The notes beneath the pieces were generated by a model that saw nothing but the letters and a program-made list of their open reading frames with translations, ran no database searches and was not told where the DNA came from. This document shows positions 44,141 to 55,395 of a stretch of 64,000 nucleotides of DNA, one piece after another (positions within the stretch are counted from its first letter, which is position 1; each line of letters begins with the position of its first letter). The position numbers and the translations under genes were made by a program. Origin of the DNA: Plantago major (taxonomy: Eukaryota; Streptophyta; Magnoliopsida; Lamiales; Plantaginaceae); NCBI GenBank assembly GCA_026545765.1, contig CM048841.1, positions 3,899,212 to 3,963,211 of the forward strand, in the 5' to 3' direction.

Positions 44141-47100
44141 TCACTTGGATTTCTTTGGATCAGAAGAACCTCTTACGCTCGGAATTTTGACCACAGCTTC
44201 ATCCTTAACTCTTAGTAGCTTGAGAGCTGGGTGAACTTTAAGATCCTGGGTAAGTATCTTCTGTCCGACATCCAGCTCACTCAAATCTACCTCGATGTAC
44301 GGGGGAATAATATCCACAGGACAAAGAAACTTGACAGTTCTATTGATGATGTTCAATGCAGACCCTACAAAATGAACGAGTGTAAAATTTAGTAGATGCC
44401 CCAAAAAAAAAAAAAAAGAACTCGTAAACATAACCACCAAACAGCCAGATAATTCAGAGATTTAACCGTAGGCATAGAGGAAGACTCTGAAACTGAATAC
44501 ATAATCTGCTTCTAAAGAATCTAATGATGAATTTTTAGGAACTTCAGAATTCAAAAGGTTTTAGTTTTCTCTCTGCAAGCTGAAATTCTCAATGCTCCGC
44601 CATCCAAATCCTGACATGTTGCTGTATTCGTGTGAGGTCCTTAGTTTCTAATTGTAAGGTACAATGCTTTTTATCAGAGCCAAAAGCTAGTTCAAGTCAG
44701 CCTCGTATTATTAGATATTACCCCTGCTCATATCTATGCATGCAATACAATTACAAGATTTATAACCTCCGTCCTTGCAGTTGGCCCAGTTCATATTGTT
44801 CCATCATAGTGTTCCATACATGTGCTTATGCCGATTTTGGTTCTTATTGTTGTAAGTTTGTAATGATACTCTATTTCTTATCTCGCACGATTTAAACTGT
44901 AACCTTGTCCGTTGGCTTGTACCACTAAGGTTTGTGACTTACTATCCATAATTCTTGTGGCGATTTACTTTGCTGGACAACAGAATGTAGATTGGGGACT
45001 GATGGAAGACATCCAAGAAGTTGAAGATCACCAACTTGGCACAAGTTCACTATGTTGAGGAAATGGTGATGATAAATTTGAGGTCTACTACCAGAGTCAA
45101 GTTGGAAACTTAGACAACAAGAATGATGCCAGAGGTCTAAAAAAGAGTTCCAGTCCTATCACACGGATAGCTAGAAAAAAATATTTATAATCCTGCAGAT
45201 AAATTTATTGGATTATAGTACATGACTGACATTTCACCTTGTGTACTTGATAGTTTATTGGTCAGTTTGAGCAACTTTCTGACATAAAACTGTTAGTTCA
45301 GGGAAGAGAGTGGATGGCATGGAAATACTAACAAAGAACTAATTGCTTCCACCACGGGGTGTGAATAGGGTGACAGTGAAGTCACTGAGGAACTTTACCT
45401 ATAATCCTTAGCAGGTAAAGCTTATCATTATTGTTCTCCCCGCAGGCCAATCTCATCAAACACTCATAAATGTCTGTGGGAAGAGAAGGTCATAGGTGAT
45501 GGGTAACTACCAATCGTCGCTATTAACCACCATCCACAGTCCAAATTGTACCAACATTTGAGCTCTGAGTGATTTCTAAGATGCAGGAACATCTACTTGG
45601 CTTCTATACAGGGATGGAATCTGATTGCCAAGACCACAATCTTTTCCTAGCATGGCCCCTTCAAGGCTTTTCAACCTAAACTATTGTTCACCTAAAGAAA
45701 ATTTTCTCCGTAAACTGTCACAAAAAGTTCGCTCATCTGGCCAATCAGATAGATACAAGACTGCAATTTCAGAGGCGAACTGAAGAACGAAGGAGACTCT
45801 TATTATAGACCTGAGCAAATATGCATTTCAATTGAAAAGAAGAAGGCTCTCATTCTTTTATTTACCTTGATTTGCACTCCAGGCCTAGCATGTACATGAA
45901 GTCCTTAAAATTGAAATGTATGTCACTACTCACTATAACCCTTATTGTCCTAGATATACTCTTAAGTCCTTCAACTTTCACAATGTGAGCATATACAAAA
46001 GTCAAATTTTTACTGTCTATAAGCTCTAATTTTTCCTAGTCGGTGCTATAATACCAATGCCAGACGTATTGGTAGACAAAATCCACTTTAGATCCCTAGA
46101 ATAGGATAAATGAAATGCCAAATGCAAAAATACATGTGTAGAAGCAGGCATTATGTACCTTTCTTCAATCCAGGGGAAACATCTTGTCCTATGAACACGA
46201 TGGGAACATCAACTTTTAACCAGGCACTAGATGGGGCTCTGATAAAGGTCACATTAAGAACTGCATCTGTCGTTGGATGTAGATGAAGCTGAAACAAAAC
46301 AATTGGTAATTAATAACATTGTACAAGCACCATAACTATATCCATAACATGCAAATGAAAAACATTCTTGAAACAACATACAGTGAATGTCAATTGATGG
46401 GTTCACTCCACAATTAGTAACTTAGTTTTTGTACCTAATGTTTTACTAGTACCTAACCTGATATCGTGAATCAAAGAAGTACCTAATCAATGAAAACTCT
46501 CATCTATCACCTCAACAGTACAGAATAAAGCATTCCTCAAACAAGAATGGCTACTCGAACAACTTCCAAATACACTCCATCACAAAATGCTTATAATGTC
46601 TTCCTTGATTCATCAAACCACATGTTCATAATTTGAACTATTCCATAGTCTGAACTTTACTTTCTATTAACTTCATCCTCCATCCCTCCGTCCCATCCGA
46701 AGCTCCCCATTTGGTTAAAAATGACTTCCTTGATTCGTCAAACTAAATGTTGATAATTTGAACTATTCCATATTCTGGAACTTTACTTTCTATTAGCCAT
46801 ACAGATGACTCACATAATCACTAAATACTACTTCCTTCCTCCGTCCCATCCGAAGCTCCCCATTTGGTTAAAAATGACTTCCTTGATTCATCAAACTAAA
46901 TGTTGATAATTTGAACTATTCCATATTCTGGAAATTTACTTTCTATTAGCCATACAGATGACTCACATAATCACTCAATACTACTTCCTTCCTCTGTCCC
47001 ACCCGAAGCTCCCCATTTGGTTTTCGTCGACTTTTTTTTCGATCGCAAGCTATTCCTAAATCACATCGGAGAAAAGAATTAGAAAAAATTCTATTTTTTC

Positions 47101-48288
47101 CTTGGATGTGAATTAGGAGTAATTTGCAACCGAAAAAAAAAAAAATGAAAACCAAATGGGAAGCTTCGGGTGATACACGGAGGAAGTATTATACTATCCT
47201 TGACTCCAACAGACAATGCACCTAAACATTAGAGAACATACAGAGCAAAAAGGACTGGCGAAAACGAAGCAAGCAAAAAGTAAATACGAGTACTTCCTAA
47301 TCACTAAGTGTGTGTTTGCAAATGCTTTTACTGGTGGTGCTTTTTTGTCTGGTTTTGTTAAAAGTTGATTAAAGTTGATTTTAAGCAAAAGTCATTAGTG
47401 TTTGATATATTATACAAAAAGCAGCTTAAAGTTGTAAAAGCATTAGTTAAGTTATTAGTTAAGTTTTAGTGTTTGCAAAAATTAATTTAATTAGTTGATT
47501 TTAATTGGAAAAAAAGTTACTACCTAGAAGCAGCTATTGGGTTGCTTCTTAGCTTCTGGCAGTTACTTCTTTTTTCCAGAGAAGTTGCAGCAGAAGAAGA
47601 AGTTGTAATATAAAACACTAAAAAACTAATTTTGATTCTTCAAAAGCACGCACAAATGCACTTTTTTTAAGCATTTGCAAACACAAGCAAAATACTATTA
47701 CTTCCTAATCACCAAATACTACTATTACTTCCTAATCACTAAATACTAGTACTTCCTTCCTCAGTCCCATCTGAAGCTCCCCATTTGGCTTTCATTGACT
47801 TTTTTCCGGTCGCAAATTACTCCTAAATCACATCGGAGAAAGAAAAAAGATTAGAGAGATTATATTACCAATCTGGGCAAGACTCTAACTTGCTCAAGGT
47901 GGTCTAGAGAGCCGAATTCGGGATGAACATGAAGATCAAAGGTTCTGGAGAGAAAGAAGGATCGGCCCAAATGATCTACAAGCTTCTTAATCTGATTGTT
48001 CTGTACGGAAATGAGCCTCTTGTTGCCACCACTTTCGCCGTTCTCGGCCTCAAACACAATGCTGGGCACGCGGCCGGCTTTTCTCTCCTTGGCAGCAATG
48101 CTTTTGCCGGAGTCGGAGCGTGGAATCGCGTGGATTGTTTCGGCGTATTTAGGGTCTGGTCTTGGAAAACCATCCAAGTAGGTGTACTTTGGGATCAAGG
48201 GCTCTTGGATCAGCGCCGCCGAAGAAGTGGCGTATGGGCGGCGGCGGAAGTGGTGGTGGAGTAGGTTTGTGGCTCGCCGGATCAGCAT
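44141..48288 (-). CDS. Organellar (probably mitochondrial) ribosomal protein bL25, TL5/CTC type, three exons
   Basis: Exons on the minus strand are 48288-47869 (140 codons), 46288-46159 (130 nt) and 44364-44141 (224 nt), giving 257 residues. Donors GTAATA and GTACAT and acceptors TTTCAG and TTGTAG obey GT-AG, and phases (0, then 1) join cleanly. Residues 1-28 (MLIRRATNLLHHHFRRRPYA) are Arg-rich with no acidic residue, a mitochondrial-type presequence. Residues 75-140 are the bL25 5S-rRNA-binding barrel (GRVPSIVFE, VHPEFGSLDHLEQVRVLPR). Exons 2-3 are the TL5-type C-terminal domain (LNVTFI, VPIVFIGQDVSPGLKKG, PPYIEVDLSELDVGQKI). A frame extends 12 codons upstream but lacks ATG, so 48288 is the start. 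Intact. Confidence 0.93.
44365..46158 (-). other. Intron 2 of the bL25 gene
   Basis: 1794-bp GT-AG intron (donor GTACAT, acceptor TTGTAG). I see no complete mobile element or nested gene. Short open frames in it have no domain. Confidence 0.85.
46982..47189. mobile_element. Stowaway-like MITE in bL25 intron 1
   Basis: The left arm CTTCCTCTGTCCCACCCGAA followed by GCTCCCCATTTGG pairs with the right arm CCAAATGGGAAGCTTCGGGT followed by GATACACGGAGGAAG, bounded by TA. Partial copies precede it in tandem (46684-46981), and another truncated copy lies at 47752-47850. Confidence 0.7.
47307..47693. mobile_element. hAT-like MITE in bL25 intron 1
   Basis: The left end GTGTGTTTGCAAATGCTTTT and the right end AAGCATTTGCAAACACAAG are inverted repeats. 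The interior has AAAGTTGATT repeats and AGAAGCAGC / GCAGCAGAAG arms. The GTTTGCAAA end is common in plant hAT-type MITEs. The target duplication was not resolved. Confidence 0.55.
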
Positions 48289-48483
48289 TTGCGGCGGTGG
48301 TTGGAGAATCCAACCTCCAGTCAATTTGGGTTTTTTTTTAGGGTTTAAGAGTGGAGGATGAGGAAGAAGAGGTGATTTGGGATTAGTCTCTACAAACTTG
48401 ACCCAGAATTAAATCCGATTCGAATTCGAAATTTGACACCAAGGTCAACCATCCGACATTGACCCGGGACCCGATCCGAAGTC
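48289..48483 (-). promoter_or_regulatory. Truncated 5' flank of the bL25 gene
   Basis: Only about 195 bp of ancestral upstream sequence remains between the bL25 start codon and the MULE target duplication. It contains the 5' UTR. No clear TATA box is seen. The ancestral promoter continues after 56399, now 7.9 kb away. Confidence 0.5.
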
Positions 48484-48492
48484 ATCCGAGAC

Positions 48493-48680
48493 GGGGTGTG
48501 TTAAACGCAACACAAATATCGTTAAACGCAACACAAATTTTTTATAAATTGACCGAAATGCCCCTATCTCAAAACAACACTTATATATTCAACAAAAAAT
48601 CGAAAACGCACTTTTATGCAAATGTAAAAACATTAACACACACAATCTAACACATATAACAACACCAAACATAAATCGGA
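48493..48680 (+). repeat. Left terminal inverted repeat of the MULE
   Basis: Outer end GGGGTGTGTTAAACGCAACA, then a second GTTAAACGCAACACA, then sequence matching the complement of 56204-56390. The first seven bases differ between the two ends (GGGGTGT against CACCTAT). The rest is nearly identical. Confidence 0.9.
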
Positions 48681-49670
48681 CAAAAAAAATTCAATTTTTT
48701 CATTTATACAAATACAAAACATTAACATGCAATTGAACACGAATTAACAACACTAAATCGATAAAAAAAATTAGGAAAAATTTCGTTTAAACAATTCTTT
48801 CTTTAAAAATATAGAAGTAAATTTCGGAAAATATTTCGTTTATACAATTCCTCCTTTATCTTTATAATTTTTTTTTTTTTTAAATTTCATTTTTTCCCGG
48901 GTTTTAGCAATCGCCGAAAAATCCTGATTTTAGAAAGCTCCGAAAAATCCGGCGATTGCATGAAGCTACGGAAAAATCCCGATTGCTAAAAAGCTGCCGA
49001 AAAATCCCAGCCCATACCCGGGAAAAAATGAATTTTTTAAAAAAAAAAAAAATTAAAAGATAAAGGAGGAATTGTATAAACGAAATATTTTCCGAAATTT
49101 ACTTCTATATTTTTTAAGAAAGAATTGTTTAAACGAAATTTTTTCCGATTTTTTTTTTTTTGCGATTTATGTTTAGTGTCGTTAATTTGTGTTGCAACAC
49201 CAAACATAAATCGGACAAAAAAAAAATTCCGAATTTTTTTCATTTATACAAATACAAAAACATTAACATGCAATTGAACACGAATTAACAACACTAAACA
49301 TAAATCGATAAAAAAAATTAGGAAAAATTTCGTTTAAACAATTCTTTCTTAAAAAATATAAGTAAATTTGGAAATATTTGTTTATACAATTCCTCCTTTA
49401 TCTTTAAATTTTTTTTAAAATTTCATTTTTTCCGTTTTAGCAATCACGAAAAATCCAGCTTTTTAGTTTCTTTATCCATACCCGGGAAAAAATGAATTTT
49501 TAAAAAAAAAAAAAAATTTAAAAGATAAAGGAGGAATTGTATAAACGAAATATTTTCCGAAATTTACTTCTATATTTTTTAAGAAAGAATTGTTTAAACG
49601 GAATTTTTTCCGATTTTTTTTTTTTTGCGATTTATGTTTAGTGTCGTTAATTTGTGTTGCATGTTAATGT
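48667..49670. repeat. Two tandem fold-back palindromes next to the left MULE end
   Basis: 48667-49205 is a palindrome of about 540 bp. The arms contain TTCGTTTAAACAATTCTTTC and its complement, plus ATACAATTCCTCCTTTATCT and its complement, around a GC-richer centre (GCCGAAAAATCC and related, about 48900-49020) and the CCCGGGAAAAAATGAA edge. 49206-49670 repeats the same design with a shorter centre. The right end of the element has one such unit. All are non-coding. Confidence 0.82.
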
Positions 49671-49917
49671 TTCGAATCCGTTTGTTAACATTTGGCGTCG
49701 CGAGTTGCAAAAAACGCCCAAATTGCGTCGATTTTCCTCGAATTTTCACCTAATCCTTTTCATTTAGATCAAAACAATTCTTAGAACGGACAATCTGTTC
49801 ACTACATTACTGAACCAATAATAGTGTTGGGAATTATGTCTTGGGTATTTAAACAGATACAAAACTTTGCTTACACACATTAGAAAGTAATATAATAGGC
49901 CGACTAATTTGATTTCA

Positions 49918-50789
49918 CTACACTGAAAACCATTGACGTAACCTAACGGAATAATGTTGCAGCCAATGCATTGTTCTTTGTTCTGTGTAGGTTCGCCATG
50001 TCGGAAAGAGTGGTGGAAGTGGACATTCACGGACAACGCGCAGTCGAATATAGTGACTATTACTGACAAACCCGACTGTCCACTCTTGGTTTGCCTGTGG
50101 AGGGTCCGAGTCTAGAAGTCGATGCGACATTCCAAGGCAAGTATGTGGTAGATCCATGAAAACATATGTGACGAACACCGTTGATATGTCGTTGTTAGTA
50201 GGCCCATATATGGGAGTGTAAACCAATACTGGTTGTCGCATGGTCCTGCAAACCAGCTGAGTGCACTTATTATTTCGCTGACCCGTGCTGCCCCCATCTC
50301 CGCGATGTATAGTTGTGTGTGGTTTGCCAACTCCTCAATAAGATCACCCCTAACGCGCAGCCACTCTGTTTGTTCTCCGTACTGGAGTTGTGCTATACAT
50401 CTGTATCCACAATTGCCATCGCCTTGGACGTCACTCCAACCTCGAATGTTGCGCAGACCTTGTGGTGGCATCTGACTTTGATAGATGAATGACGGACCTG
50501 CACTTGAATTCGTACCTGCATTGTTAGTGTTGCCAGTCCGCTGAGATTGGTTAGCGGTTTGATCCTCCCAGCTGGACGGGATCCTGCTCCCAAGTGCTCG
50601 GGGCTGTCTCCCAGCTTTCTTCTTGTGTCTGATTGGTGGTTCCTCCAGATACGTGTATGTAGATGCGGATCCATCCGAATCGATAATTGATCGGAGTTCG
50701 TCCTCACTGGCAGACTCCCTACGGTCCCTGTACCAATCATCAAACTCGTCCCGTACAGTCTGTTGCCTAGTCTGGTATGGTTCCCCCAT
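49918..50789 (-). pseudogene. OTU-like cysteine protease ORF of the MULE
   Basis: ATG at 50789-50787. Residues 1-110 are polar (MGEPYQTRQQTVRDEFDDWY, an acidic SASEDELRS segment, basic RHKKKAGRQPRA). Residues about 120-155 contain QGDGNCGYRCIAQLQYG, the OTU catalytic Asp-Gly-Asn-Cys loop, then WLRVRGDLIEEL. Near residue 200 QYWFTLPYMGLLTTTYQR fits the family core. A frameshift near 50170 moves to a frame holding WTVGFVSNSHYIRL, where the His is the expected catalytic histidine, and PPLFPTW. It ends at TAG 49918. OTU enzymes remove ubiquitin from proteins. Both catalytic residues survive, but in different frames. It lies about 450 bp downstream of the transposase on the same strand. Confidence 0.72.
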
Positions 50790-50999
50790 ATGAAGCGTAC
50801 GCTTTAATCGGTGGATATTTTAGTGGGAAAGATGCACTTCCTTGTCACACTTGATTTGCAATTCACATGCGCATGGTAGTCCCTAACCGTACGCAAAGCA
50901 TGGTCACATTCACCGGATCAACGCGTTGGCTCTTTCTGAACAATTTTCTTAATGGCAAGATGTGAAACCACACCTCCTAGCTTGCGAAGATCCCACGAT

Positions 51000-52490
51000 C
51001 CGTGACGTGAGGATGTTTCGTGTGCTTTCTCAAACTCGAGCGGATTGCATCAAAATGCATTTCAAGTAGTCGATGCGTTCGAACTTTCGTGGAACTTTGA
51101 GTTCAAGTCCCCATCCAATACTTGTACCTCGAAAAGACTTTCGACTCTGCAACCAATTTACATTGTTGAATGTCAGTTTGGAACTTACTCTAATTAAATG
51201 ATCACAGTGCATTAAGAAATAAACTTAATTACAAAAATGAATTACCTGTTCGTCGTTTGAGTTCCAAAGTGCGGATGTATTTCGTCAGCGTTGCCATTTA
51301 ATCGGTCGTGGTATGGGTCCAACCAAATTCTCCTACAGTACGCCATGATCGCGGGTTGCTTCCTCCAGGCCTCTGCCATTTCTGCAACAGCCTCCTCATA
51401 CTCTTCCGGAGTATTAGCTTTGACGATCCGTTGCCACCTTGAAGTCACCGTGCATGCGTGCTTCTTGGTTCCCCATGACTTTACTTACATATGCCTGCAC
51501 ATCCTTAGAAATGTGCCTCCGACACAGTAGATGTGATGCCTCTGGAAATACCTCTTTTATGGCACACATTGCGGCTAACTCTCTGTCCGTCACGAATACC
51601 CCTGGCAAGACACCACATTCTGTAAACAACGCCCGCAATCGTGTAAGCCCCCACACATAACTTGCTGTCTTCTCGTTCGAGACGAAAATGAAAGCTATGT
51701 GGTAGTTTTGCCCAGTTGGTAAAATGCCAATCACTTCGACCAATGGCATGTCGTACAAATTCGTCTTGTACGTAGCATCCATGAGGACAACTTCAGGGAA
51801 CAAAGTGATCATTGACTTCGTGTTCGGATGAGCTAAGAAAAATCCACCCAATATGTCAGTACCCGGCTGTTTGATTGCATAATATATGTAACTGTGTTGC
51901 CGCAACAAATGGATAAAATATTCCATGGGATCCATCTCGCCCATCTCCGTACGCTGATCTTTCTGGTCAGCATTGTATATATGTTGTAAAGTACTGCAGT
52001 TTTCCAGAAATTCTTGTTGGAGTTGTACAAGCGTTGCTACAGGAGTCATACCGGAACGCAACATTTGAACCACTCGCAAGTGCTCTTCCGGGGTCAACTT
52101 CGCTGCTGACGTGTGCCAGTGGGGGTATTTACCGAGTTTGTGATTGTGCCGTTGGTGCCCGTCTTTTACCTCAACTGTCCAGTTACCCGGTTGCCCTTCA
52201 TGCAGCTTCACCTGAAATGGGCAAGATTGTTTTTTTGTCCCGGTTGAATTTCTAGATATTGCATCAGGGTTCGTTGAGTCGTGACCTTAGGCACCACCAG
52301 ACTCACAACCCATGTACACGTTTTTTTCTCTAGAATGCGTGATCGCGAAGAACATATTGTTTTCCCTGCCAATAATACGAACCCAGGCTTCTGCTTCAAT
52401 TCGAGAGTCGAAAATCTCTCTAGTTATGAAAATATCCGTGCAGTCTGGGTATTCATCAGACTGTGTAGACGAATCACTTGAATAACTCAT
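51000..52490 (-). pseudogene. FAR1-type zinc / MULE transposase of the element
   Basis: ATG at 52490-52488 (MSYSSDSSTQSDEYPDCTDI). The N-terminal part is a FAR1/WRKY-GCM1-like domain: EAEAWVRIIGRENN, a Cys in YMGCESGG, CPFQVKL and HNH (QRHNHKL). A TAA at 52289-52287 interrupts it, but the same frame then runs open to 51414. The MULE domain contains VVLMDATYKTN and GVFVTDRELA (catalytic Asp residues), then EVFPEASHLLCRRHISKDVQ. A frameshift near 51440 leads to SRWQRIVKANTPEEYEEAVA, PAIMAYCRRIWLDPY. A decayed tail (GTSIGWGLELKVPRKFERID) extends to about 51000. The enzyme would cut and move the element. This copy is broken. Confidence 0.85.
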
Positions 52491-52995
52491 AATATACTTA
52501 TGTGGATGTAATGGGATTTTTAATGGTAGTGTTTCCGATTTTAAATATTCGGAATGTTGTTTGGGAATGGAAATGTGTTTGGGGTTATATTAATTGCGTT
52601 GCTATGTTGTGGACTGCCAGAAGTACTTGTGCAAGATTTATAGAAGATATAAGTTTGTCCCCAAATGAATTTAAGGGGGAATTTTTTCCCCAAAACAAAA
52701 AACCAATCCGCTTCTGACATTCTTGGGAATTTTGTCCGCTCATGTGGCGGATCCGATCCTTCTGATGGCGGACAAATTCCCCATCAGAAGTCGTCTTGTG
52801 GCAGACGACTTCCTTCTGATGGCGGGAATTTGTCCGCCCAAAATGTATTAGCGTACAAATTTCGGAACTGTTTCGTGAATTTTGCGTCTGAATGAATTCT
52901 CTATATAAATGCCTAGTTTCGTTTCAATATTATATAACCAACTTCTTTATTACATACTTCAGTATTATTCGCAAACTACTCGGTGTTTAGCAACC
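52491..52995. promoter_or_regulatory. Divergent promoter region of the MULE
   Basis: 505 bp between the transposase start codon (-) and the PMD start codon (+). CTATATAAAT at 52911-52920 is a good TATA box for the PMD gene, 76 bp before its ATG. On the other side TTAATATAACCCC (minus strand, about 52580-52592) may serve the transposase. A dense cluster of inverted repeats lies between (52725-52838). Confidence 0.6.
52725..52838. repeat. Nested inverted repeats in the divergent promoter
   Basis: CTTCTGATGG (52759-52768) pairs with CCATCAGAAG (52781-52790). GAAGTCGTC (52787-52795) pairs with GACGACTTC (52804-52812). CGGACAAATTCCC (52769-52781) pairs with GGGAATTTGTCCG (52824-52836), and a near copy GGGAATTTTGTCCGC sits at 52725-52739. 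These could form alternative hairpins or bind a dimeric protein. Confidence 0.8.
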
Positions 52996-55395
52996 ATGTG
53001 GAAGGTACTTTTTACGTGCATAAATTAATTAACCCAATACCATTCCAATTTCTACAGTACTTCAATTTTAGGGAAACTTTATTGTTTTTGTATGATTTGT
53101 AACGTGTATACTCTTCTCAATTTCCTACAGAGATTTACTAAGGGCGGTGGATCCAAAGATGGTGGTGATGGGGATAAAAGACGGGCAAAAGGAACGAATT
53201 GAGATTCCACAAGTACCGGTCGATCAATATTCTGGACGTTTACATGACATCGGTGGAAAGATTAGAGGTCCTATACCAGCTTCAGCCAGAGCAAGAAGGG
53301 ATAGAATGATGTATCCTTCCGAAAGTGCCGATAGTTCTGAAGAAACAACCCCGACGAGAGAAGACTCTTACCACACACCGACCCCTGCTGACACAGAGTC
53401 TATGCTTAGAACTGAGAGGGAAATTCCTTCTGCCGGAGAATACATCGCAGAAGTCTATGCGTTCAAGCCATAGGACGGTGCCATTTGAACGTGATACCCA
53501 TAACACGGGTGGTACCTATCAGAACCAGTACGTTCACGGTTCTTCTGCCAGGGGTGGGCCTAGTGGAGTTCGAGACCGTCGACATTCTTTCCATTTCAGT
53601 AATGCGGAAGAGCCTATTGATGATGGTGGAAGCGGAGACCGTGTACATGGAGACTCTAATTATGCTACTAATGAGGCGTGGAGAGAATTAACAACCGGCA
53701 TTGATGGAGGTCCTACAAATCCGGAGTTACTCAGCGGATTTCTAGGACACATCGCTCACTCCATATGGATAGGAAATGTAAGTCACCTTTGAATGTTTAT
53801 TATTGTTAATTCTAGTTCTTTGAAATCCGAAGATTCTTATGTAAAATATTATAAATTGCAGGACCGCGAGGTTCTAGAGGGATTTCACAGACACCGCGCC
53901 TTAATCCATTTTAAAGACTATCTGAACCCTGCTGTCAACGATATTGTCAACAACACCCATCTCTCACGCTTGCAGAACCGTATGATCCCGAAGATTAACA
54001 TGCCTTTGATTAGTGCATTTGTTGAACGGTGGCATCCTGAAACTAATACGTTTCACATGCCATTTGGTGAGATTACTATAACCCTACATGATGTTCACTA
54101 TTTGCTCGGGGTTCCAGTTCATGGTCGAAAATGAGAGCCGAGATGCTTAAGGCGGCATTAGCAATTCATATGAATATATCTGAACCAGTGGTGAAATCCA
54201 ACTCCAAAGGTACTGGGTTCAAGCGTGCCATCATCGAGGCAACTTTAAAAGAAGGAGTCCTTCCGTCGGAATCACATGCTGTCATGTACCTCTTGTGGTT
54301 GTTAGGCACTTCTCTATTCGTCGACAAAAGTGGAAATCGAGTTCCACTCGGGTTTCTACAGTTCCTACTTAACCTGGGTGAGGTTAACACGTACGCATGG
54401 GGAGCTGCCACACTTGCCAATCAGTATAGACAGCTGGGAGTTGCAACACGTATTAACCCAGCATAAATAGATGGATGTCTTACACTCCTTCAGGTTTGCG
54501 CGCTATATGTTATAGGTTTTTCTTTAAATGCCATTTAAATTACATCATTTCCTAACTACTCTTTTATTCGATTTCAGGGATGGATATACTCATATTTTCC
54601 TGGTTTGAAAACATGGAACTTGGGAAGCGCTGATACAGATGAAAACGCTATGCATGTGATGTACAGGAGTGCACTAGACAATGTTGCACCCAATGAAGTA
54701 TGTCTTTAAATATATCACGCTTGTCTTCATTACGTTTTAGTCTTCTATGTAATTCCGTATGTTACTTGCAACTCTAATTAATAGGTGAATTGGACACCTT
54801 TTGGACTTGTGGCGGAAGCAGTCCCTATTTCTCAATATAGGGGAATTATTCATTGTCTAAAGGTTACAGAGGCTTACATGCCGCACACGTTATCTGGCGG
54901 TTAATTACCCCAAATTCATTCCTCTGTAACCAATAAAGCACTGCAAGTACAAAGGCCAGCACAACCCTCTCTGTATCGCTGTTCTCATGCTGTCCGAGAC
55001 TCATTTGACGACTTTCACACATCTCGATGTAATTTTCATCAACAAACAATTCGAGTGCATTTTGGACATCAAACAATTCGTGCATCAAGACCGGTTTCAC
55101 AACGTAGACATATGCAAGTGACCCTTGAGAGATTTCATCCGAGACAACAATTCCAACCGGCAGACATGGATCCTAGCGTGGTATGTTTCCTACATATTCT
55201 AAATATATACATACGACGTTTGTTCCAATGTCAAAATCTTTATTTCAGGTGTGTTTTTAATCTGAGAGGTTACGATTGATCGCTGCTTTGATGGGACGCA
55301 TAACTCGACAAAACAGACATAATATGGAGGCGACAGACGTATTCGCAATTGTCGATGAAGTTTGCGAACACTTACAAGATTTAATTATGCATTAA
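52996..55395 (+). pseudogene. Plant mobile domain (PMD, MAIN/MAIL-like) gene of the MULE
   Basis: ATG at 52996 is followed after three codons by a GT-AG intron (donor GTACTT, acceptor CCTACAG at about 53130). The body is broken: the frame with KIRGPIPASARARRDRMMY stops at 53473 and continues in another frame with RRHSFHFSNAEEPIDD. A further intron starts at GTAAGT (about 53777) and ends at TTGCAG (53862). The PMD core follows: [40 protein letters not shown], then [21 protein letters not shown] stop and short shift lead to AVMYLLWLLGTSLFVDKSGN and YAWGAATLANQYRQLG. Later exons carry NWTPFGLVAEAVPISQY and HFGHQTIRASRP. PMD proteins occur both as host silencing factors (MAIN, MAIL1) and inside transposons. 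This one is element-borne and non-functional. Confidence 0.83.

Larger units (their letters stand above)
46289..47868 (-). other. Intron 1 of the bL25 gene, packed with MITEs
   Basis: 1580-bp GT-AG intron. It contains a 152-154 bp tandem repeat starting near 46684 and 46838, each beginning with CCGTCCCATCCGAAGCTCCC. A full MITE follows at about 46982-47189, then a second MITE at about 47307-47693, and a truncated MITE at about 47752-47850 that reaches almost to the splice donor. Confidence 0.85.

Noticed and set aside
48290..48324. Upstream start for bL25 adding 12 residues
   Set aside because: The frame there begins with TTG, not ATG. The ATG at 48288 gives a good mitochondrial presequence.
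48459..48650. Small ORF matching one at 56233-56454
   Set aside because: Both are readings of the MULE terminal inverted repeat and not genes.
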